Shown here piece after piece: positions 57,881 through 64,000 of a stretch of 64,000 bases of DNA (position 1 is the first letter of the stretch; every line of letters starts with the position of its first letter). The stretch covers positions 1 through 64,000 of the forward strand of contig JAKFVT010000048.1 in NCBI GenBank assembly GCA_021732005.1, in the 5' to 3' direction. The notes below the pieces were generated by a model. That model made no database searches, was not told where the DNA came from, and was given only the letters and a program-made list of their open reading frames with translations. Both the position numbers and the translations under genes were made by a program. Source of the stretch: Mycobacterium sp. GTDB lineage: Bacteria > Actinomycetota > Actinomycetes > Mycobacteriales > Mycobacteriaceae.

Positions 57881-59335
57881 GTGAACGCGATCGACCCCGA
57901 CAAGCTCAATACCTGCCTGCAGGTGTTGGCCGACGTCGAGTCATTGCCGCCTGAGCACCCCGATGCCGTTGCCGTCCGTCGGGCCACCGCGGGCATCTTC
58001 AAATCGGTCAGGAAGGCCCGCCGCAAGTCCAAGCGCGACGAGGTCGCGGCCGCCGACCGGGCTGTGATCGCCGCCACGGCAACCGGTGCGCCGGGCAGGA
58101 TCGACGACGAGACAGCCGGCTTGCCGTTGGTGTCCACGGCGGAGGGCGCCTCGGCGGGCACCTTGCTCCGGTCTCGGGCCTGCTACATCTGCAAGACCCA
58201 CCACACCGTTGTCGACGCCTTCTATCACCAGCTCTGCCCGGAGTGCGCGGCGCTCAACCGTGCCAAGCGCGAGGCCCGCACCGACCTCAGCGGCCGCCGC
58301 GCACTGCTCACCGGCGGGCGAGCCAAGATCGGTATGTACATCGCGTTGCGGTTACTCCGCGACGGGGCCCACACCACCATCACCACCCGTTTTCCCAACG
58401 ACGCCGTGCGCCGATTCGCCGCGATGCCCGACAGCGCCGACTGGATCGACCGGCTGCGCATCGTCGGCATCGACCTGCGCGACCCGGCTCAGGTGGTCGC
58501 ACTGGCGGACACCGTGGCCGCGCAGGGTCCGCTGGACATCCTGATCAACAACGCCGCCCAGACGGTGCGCCGAGCCCCCGGCTCGTATGCGGCACTCGTC
58601 GAGGCGGAGCGGTCCCCGGCGCCCGAACTCGTCGACGTGGTCACCTTCGACCGGGTGAGCGACGCCCATCCCGCGGCACTCGCCGGCAGTCTCGCCGAAC
58701 ATCAGAGCCCCCACGCTCCATCAATGCCCGGGTCGCTTCGCTCCTGCCCTCCGGTGACAGAGCTCGCCCTCACCGCGCGCAGCGCGTCGCCCGAGCGGAT
58801 CGCGGCAGGTATCGCCATCGACGCGGGTGGCCTGCTGCCCGACACCGCCCCGATCAATAGTTGGACCCAGCGCGTGCACGAAATCGACGCGATGGAACTG
58901 CTCGAGGTTCAGTTGTGCAACCAGACTGCGCCGTTCATTCTGGTGAGCCGGCTGCGTCCGGCGCTGGCGTCGTCATCGGCCCGCCGGAAATATGTCGTGA
59001 ACGTATCGGCTATGGAGGGGCAGTTCAGCCGGGCCTACAAGGGCCCTGGGCATCCGCACACCAATATGGCCAAGGCCGCTCTCAACATGCTCACCCGCAC
59101 CAGCGCCGGTGAAATGCTGGAACAGGACGGCATCCTCATGACCGCCGTCGATACCGGCTGGATCACCGACGAGCGACCGCACCCGACCAAGCTGCGGCTG
59201 GCCGACGAGGGATTTCATGCGCCGCTCGACCTCGTCGACGGCGCCGCCCGGGTGTACGACCCGATCGTCCGGGGTGAGTCGGGCGAAGATCTGCACGGTT
59301 GTTTTTTGAAGAATTACGCGCCCAGCGACTGGTGA
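57881..59335 (+). CDS. SDR-like protein with N-terminal Cys4 zinc-ribbon
   Basis: A 484-residue protein in two parts. Residues 1-130 are helical with a zinc-ribbon-like motif (ACYICKTHHTVVDAFYHQLCPEC, two CxxC pairs). Residues about 135-480 are an SDR Rossmann fold: RRALLTGGRAKIGMYIALRL (altered glycine motif), LDILINNAAQ, and the active-site area VNVSAMEGQFSRAYKGPGHPHTNMAKAAL, where the Tyr of YxxxK is not in place (TNMAK). The SDR motif therefore looks catalytically incomplete. Start GTG 57881. Function unknown. Confidence 0.82.
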   Translation: MNAIDPDKLNTCLQVLADVESLPPEHPDAVAVRRATAGIFKSVRKARRKSKRDEVAAADRAVIAATATGAPGRIDDETAGLPLVSTAEGASAGTLLRSRACYICKTHHTVVDAFYHQLCPECAALNRAKREARTDLSGRRALLTGGRAKIGMYIALRLLRDGAHTTITTRFPNDAVRRFAAMPDSADWIDRLRIVGIDLRDPAQVVALADTVAAQGPLDILINNAAQTVRRAPGSYAALVEAERSPAPELVDVVTFDRVSDAHPAALAGSLAEHQSPHAPSMPGSLRSCPPVTELALTARSASPERIAAGIAIDAGGLLPDTAPINSWTQRVHEIDAMELLEVQLCNQTAPFILVSRLRPALASSSARRKYVVNVSAMEGQFSRAYKGPGHPHTNMAKAALNMLTRTSAGEMLEQDGILMTAVDTGWITDERPHPTKLRLADEGFHAPLDLVDGAARVYDPIVRGESGEDLHGCFLKNYAPSDW

Positions 59336-59345
59336 TACCTGTCTG

Positions 59346-59615
59346 CTAGCGGGCGATGCCGGTACGGCTCAGTCTCCGCCGAAGGTGCAACGCCGCGATC
59401 GTGAGCGGGTTCTCGAACAGCGGCAGCCGCCGCAGTCGCCGGCGCACCACCGAGCGGCCGACAAACCCGGCGATGACACCGAGCGCGAAGTATCCGCGGC
59501 TCCGTCGGTTGGTTTCCCGCCGCAGCGCGGCGACGTAACCGCTGACCGCGGCGAGCGCGGCGGTCGTCAAGACCACCACAATCATCAGCCCAACCGCGTC
59601 CACGGGAACGATCAC
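59346..59615 (-). CDS. small membrane protein
   Basis: An 89-residue protein with two hydrophobic segments (VGLMIVVVLTTAALAAVSGYVAAL and GYFALGVIAGFVGRSVV) and a basic tail. No recognised domain. The frame is plausible from codon composition and convergent placement, but it may be a chance ORF. Confidence 0.45.
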   Translation of the reverse strand: MIVPVDAVGLMIVVVLTTAALAAVSGYVAALRRETNRRSRGYFALGVIAGFVGRSVVRRRLRRLPLFENPLTIAALHLRRRLSRTGIAR

Positions 59616-59824
59616 ACCATCGTCTGCGCCACATCTGCAGGGGTGAGGAGAAGGTCGTGACCGAACCGAATACCTAGCGTTACCGTCAATTGGTTAGGAA
59701 CTCGCATCCGAGTCCCGTCGGCGACTATGTGCGAATGGCTCGTTCGGCCAGGTCGCCTTGGCTAGGCTCCGGCTTGGCAAGCAGCGCCGACACCGTCTAC
59801 GAGTCCGATTCGGAGCAGACGACC

Positions 59825-61380
59825 ATGGCCAATATTGTCCTCGTCAACCCGCGGTTCGAGGTGTCGTACTGGGGGTTGGAACATGCACTCCCGCTGCTCG
59901 GCAAGAAGTGCAACGTCCCGACCGCCTGCCTGCCGCTGTTGGCCGCCCTGACGCCGCCGGAGCATCAGGTCACGCTCGTCGACGAGAACGTCGAGGACAT
60001 CGACTTCGACAAGCTGGCGCAGGCCGACATCGTCGGGCTCACCGGCATGATCGTCCAACGCCGGCGGATGCTCGAAATCCTCAACGAACTCAAGGCCCGC
60101 GGCGTCCTCGTAGTCGTGGGCGGTCCGTGGGTCAGCGTGCAGGAGGACTACTTCGACGGGCTGGCCGACGCGATCTTCATCGGCGAGGCCGAGACCACCT
60201 GGCCGCAATTCCTCGACGACTGGAAGCACGGCCGCCACCAGTACCGCTACGAGCAAGCCGAGCGCACCGACATGACGACCGTGCCGGTGCCGCGCTACGA
60301 CCTACTGAAGACCAAGAACTATGTGTTCGGCAGCGTCCAGTTCAGCCGCGGCTGCCCGTTCCAATGCGAGTTCTGCGACATCATCGTCACGTTCGGCCGA
60401 AAGCCGAGGCTCAAGACGAGCGCGCAGGTGATCGCCGAGCTGGAAGCGATGCGCAAGGCGAACCTGTCGATCGGTTTCATCGTCGACGACAACCTGATCG
60501 GCAACAAGGCGGCCGTGAAGGTGCTGCTGCAGGATGTCCACGCGTGGCAGGAGCGTGAAGGGTATCCGTTGCAGTTCTTCACGGAGGCGTCGCTGAACCT
60601 GGCCGAAGACGACGAACTGATGGAGTTGATGGTCGCCGCCAATGTGACGGTGGTGTTCATCGGGATCGAGAGCCCCAACGAGGATTCGCTGAAAGAGGCG
60701 AAGAAGTACCAGAACGTGAAGAAGGGCGGCACGATCGTCGATCGGGTCCGCAAGGTGCAGGACGCCGGGCTGGAAGTCTGGTGCGGCATGATCGTGGGCT
60801 TCGACAACGACGACACCCGAATCTTCAAGGAGCAGGCCGACTTCATCGGTCAGACCGACATCATGCACGCCATGGTGGGCATGCTAGCCGCGATCCCGAA
60901 GACACCACTGCACGCGCGGCTCAAGGGTGAAGGCCGTCTCGACCTCGACGACGAGCAGGCCTTCGGCACCAACGTCATACCGCTCAACATGAGTCGAGAC
61001 GAGTTGCGCGACGGCTACATCGGTCTGATGCGCGACCTCTACGATCCCGATTTCTACTTCGACCGACTCGAAAGCCTCTATGTCACAAGGAAATTTGACT
61101 TCGGTCGGGCCCGCAACGAATACTTGCGCCAACATCCTTGGCGGCGCAGGCAAGCCCAATTCTTCGACGCCGCACGGGCATTCGGCCTGTTCCTGCTGCT
61201 GATGAAGAACGTCCCCGACGCACATTTGCGCCAGGTCTACCGGCGCCGGATGTGGAAAATGCTCCGCAGCCGGCCAAATCCCGCCGTCTTGTTCGTCAGC
61301 GTGGTCAAGTGTGCGACGCACTACCACCACTACACAATGTCGCGGGAGATGTCCGAGCGCCGGACGTTGGTCAATACCTT

Positions 61381-61384
<4 letters not shown>
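59825..61384 (+). CDS. B12-binding-domain radical SAM protein (DUF4070 / HpnP-like)
   Basis: A 519-residue radical SAM enzyme. An N-terminal cobalamin-binding domain (MANIVLVNPRFEVSYWGL... DIVGLTGMIVQRRRMLEIL, VVGGPWVS) is followed by the radical SAM cluster VQFSRGCPFQCEFCDII (CxxxCxxC), then IVDDNLIGNKAAVKVLL and VFIGIESPNEDSL. The C-terminus is the DUF4070-type domain. These features are shared with hopanoid C-2 methylase HpnP and its relatives, but the sequence differs enough that the substrate is open. It converges on the GAF-ANTAR gene with a four-base overlap. Confidence 0.88.
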
Positions 61385-62235
<851 letters not shown>

Positions 62236-62281
62236 GGGGTGAGTGTCCCACCTTCGGGACTTCTGGTTGCTGTAAGGGCTA

Positions 62282-63673
62282 CTACGGCAGCACAGTGTGC
62301 ATCAGCATGACGTTGTAGGCCGACCACAACGAGAGGTTGTAGTACAGCTCGCGTCCCGTCGACCAGGGATGCAGGAACGGCGCGTAGATACCACCGGGGA
62401 CCTGCATCGACGACACCAGCATCTGTTCGGGCCCCCACGGCCCCTGAGGCGCCGGGGCGGTCCGCATGACCACGTCGTTGTTCCCGTTGCAGTACAGCAC
62501 CAGGTACTGCTTCAAGTAGTTGTTGAATTGGGCCGACATCTCGCCGACCGGGCCGGGGATCACCGGAGTTGCTGCTGCCGGGCTGCCCGCTACCCAGGTG
62601 TTGCTGTCGGCATTCCAGTACTCGTACTTCGTCAGGTCCGGGATCGACCCGGGGGACACCCGTGCCACGTATGCCGACCCGCTCCGCCCATTGGGTGTGC
62701 CGAACGAATAGATGTACGGATCGCCGGGCCCGGGCTTGAGAAACGCACCCATCTGGAACTTCTCGTTGCCATTGGACGGCTGACGGACAGTGCCGGGATA
62801 GACGCCCCAGGTCTCGCCGTTGTCGGTCGACGTCGCGATCGCCGAGTAGTTCGTAGTCCACGAGCCGTAGTTGTCCCAGCTCCGGATGGACATGAAGTTC
62901 AAGAACTGGTTCGGCCCGACGGCCACACCGGAGGTCGGGATGATGCCCGTCTCCTGCGGAGCACCGTTGATGCTGTTGATGACCTGCTTGGCGATGCCGG
63001 GCCGCCACACCGGCGACCCCGAGTACTTGTTGCCGACGGCCCCGTCAGGTACCGCGACGGTGTTGGCCAGCGATCCGTCGGTACTGCGCATCAACGTGTT
63101 GTAGCGCCACTGCTTGCCGGGGATCATGCAGAAGCCGTTGGTGTCGCCGAACGCCAGCAGGACCTGACGATGGCTGGGATCACCGTTGTCCCACATGATT
63201 CCGAGGTCGGTGCCGGTGATGGCGAACTTCTGAACGGTTTGGTTCGGGCTGTCCGGCCCGGTCACCCAGCCGACCACCGAGGTACCCGGGGGTGTGGTCG
63301 ACGGCGCTGGCTGCGCGGCTGCGGGGGCCGGTTGGGGTTGGGCGGGAGCGGGTTTCGGTGAGGGCGCGACCGCTGCCTGCTTCTGAACCTGTCCGGTATT
63401 GGGAATGAGCGCGTTGATGAGCATCTTGCCCAATGTCGGCAGCGGCGCTTGGTCGTTGGCGCCGACCGGCTTGTGCCCGATCGGGCGGTCGAACGGCGCT
63501 ATGGCCGAGGGCTGTGGGATCTGAAACGCCTGATTGGCGGCGGGTTGAGCTGCCGCGGATGCGCCCTCGCACGGGTCCGCGGCCGCAGGCGGCGCGACTC
63601 CGGTGGCTGCGCAGAGGCCGACGACCAGCGTCGAGGCCAGCGACAGCGAGGGAATGCGGGGGCGCGGCGACAC
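62282..63673 (-). CDS. secreted DUF4185 protein, possible D-arabinanase
   Basis: A 463-residue secreted protein. Signal peptide at 1-32 (LSLASTLVVGLCAATGVAPPAAA), a Pro/Ala/Gln-rich linker (residues 95-135) and then a DUF4185 beta-propeller-like domain (VVGWVTGPDSPNQT ... IMWDNGDPSHRQVLLAFGDTNG ... STDNGETWGVYPG ... PGGIYAPFLHPW). DUF4185 proteins were recently shown to include endo-D-arabinanases acting on mycobacterial arabinogalactan (family GH183), so cell-wall remodelling is plausible. GTG 63673 starts it, with AAGGTG upstream. Confidence 0.85.
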   Translation of the reverse strand: MSPRPRIPSLSLASTLVVGLCAATGVAPPAAADPCEGASAAAQPAANQAFQIPQPSAIAPFDRPIGHKPVGANDQAPLPTLGKMLINALIPNTGQVQKQAAVAPSPKPAPAQPQPAPAAAQPAPSTTPPGTSVVGWVTGPDSPNQTVQKFAITGTDLGIMWDNGDPSHRQVLLAFGDTNGFCMIPGKQWRYNTLMRSTDGSLANTVAVPDGAVGNKYSGSPVWRPGIAKQVINSINGAPQETGIIPTSGVAVGPNQFLNFMSIRSWDNYGSWTTNYSAIATSTDNGETWGVYPGTVRQPSNGNEKFQMGAFLKPGPGDPYIYSFGTPNGRSGSAYVARVSPGSIPDLTKYEYWNADSNTWVAGSPAAATPVIPGPVGEMSAQFNNYLKQYLVLYCNGNNDVVMRTAPAPQGPWGPEQMLVSSMQVPGGIYAPFLHPWSTGRELYYNLSLWSAYNVMLMHTVLP

Positions 63674-63846
63674 GACACACCTTTCGGAGGCGGGACGTCG
63701 CTGTGACGTCTGTTGACCTTTGTGACGATAGGGACCCGTGTGTCATTTGCGACCGGCGCTGCATCGATAGGTATGCATCCGTGACCGTGTCGCGACCAGA
63801 GGGGTGGGGTTTGAGCTAATGTGCGCATGACGAAAGCGGGGGACCA

Positions 63847-64000
63847 ATGAGAGTTGATGTGTGCGCGGCGGTGGCCCTTGCCGTGGCGGTCGGGCTCACG
63901 GGCACGGCCTGCGGCAATTCCGATTCCGGTACCAAAGCGACAACCTCGGCGGGCACGACGACCAGCGGCGCCCCAGTTGACAGTGCGCAGCTACCCTCGC
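63847..64000 (+). CDS. lipoprotein, partial 5' end
   Basis: The first 51 residues of a gene running off the right edge. MRVDVCAAVALAVAVGLTGTACGNSDSG shows a signal peptide with a lipobox (GTAC), so the product should be anchored to the outer face of the membrane by the cysteine. A Thr/Ser/Gly-rich linker (TKATTSAGTTTSGAPVD) follows. The family cannot be told from this part. Confidence 0.85.
   Translation, partial: MRVDVCAAVALAVAVGLTGTACGNSDSGTKATTSAGTTTSGAPVDSAQLPS

Noticed and set aside
59314..59634. 106-residue alternative ORF in the same region as the small membrane protein
   Set aside because: It is basic and lacks membrane segments; the 89-residue frame is more protein-like, and even that is uncertain.

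Overview
The window is high-GC actinobacterial DNA and almost certainly comes from a Mycobacterium/Mycolicibacterium chromosome. It holds an antigen 85 mycolyltransferase, a mycolic-acid-type cyclopropane synthase/methyltransferase, cutinase, FprA, three mycofactocin-coupled dehydrogenases, a DUF4185 secreted protein, and a tmRNA whose tag reads ADSNQRDYALAA. From memory of the M. tuberculosis map, the core genes run nuoA, Rv3143-like receiver, fadB4, fadE23, fadE24, hisN, fprA, prfB, Rv3104c-like, Rv3103c-like, ftsE, ftsX, smpB, ssrA (descending Rv numbers). The material between these anchors is accessory and mostly catabolic.

Layout. 0-5 kb: the nuoA start and an atypical receiver protein, then a minus-strand operon of TetR, acyl-CoA dehydrogenase, APH-type kinase, DUF6285 protein, SnoaL and YceI. 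It looks like the 4-hydroxyacyl-CoA (levulinate, LvaABC) degradation module. 5-12 kb: a mycolate-type methyltransferase, an S4 protein, a minus-strand operon of homogentisate-dioxygenase-like protein, alpha/beta hydrolase, CaiB-type CoA transferase and HMG-CoA lyase, then antigen 85. 12-26 kb: fadB4, then a redox island with three mycofactocin-coupled SDRs, two aldehyde dehydrogenases, a double carboxymuconolactone decarboxylase, a ferredoxin-P450 pair, a PaiB-like flavoprotein, a molybdopterin oxidoreductase and two TetR regulators with visible palindromic operators. 26-36 kb: MarR/aldo-keto reductase, fadE23-fadE24, a second P450, hisN, F420-type oxidoreductase, an MFS remnant, a TetR/MFS pair and fprA.

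36-45 kb: prfB, MscS channel, a Thr/Pro-rich membrane protein, ftsE-ftsX-smpB, then an inserted block (DMT transporter, sulfotransferase, DUF1214, TetR) separating smpB from ssrA. 45-54 kb: a PGRS-repeat exported protein with no PE domain, an SDR, and a TetR/Old Yellow Enzyme/SDR/two tandem hydrolases/CrtA-like cluster. 54-64 kb: YhgE/Pip membrane protein with a degenerate ABC ATPase and a TetR, cutinase, an SDR-like protein with an N-terminal Cys4 zinc-ribbon, a B12-binding radical SAM enzyme, a GAF-ANTAR regulator, a DUF4185 secreted protein, and the start of a lipoprotein.

The strongest cross-links are regulatory. One about 31-base motif occurs upstream of both the TetR/Lva-like operon and the dioxygenase operon, and one 16-bp palindrome occurs at two promoters of the mycofactocin/P450 island. 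Each pair suggests a single regulator controlling two transcription units. All functions are inferred by reading translated sequence; no database search was run.
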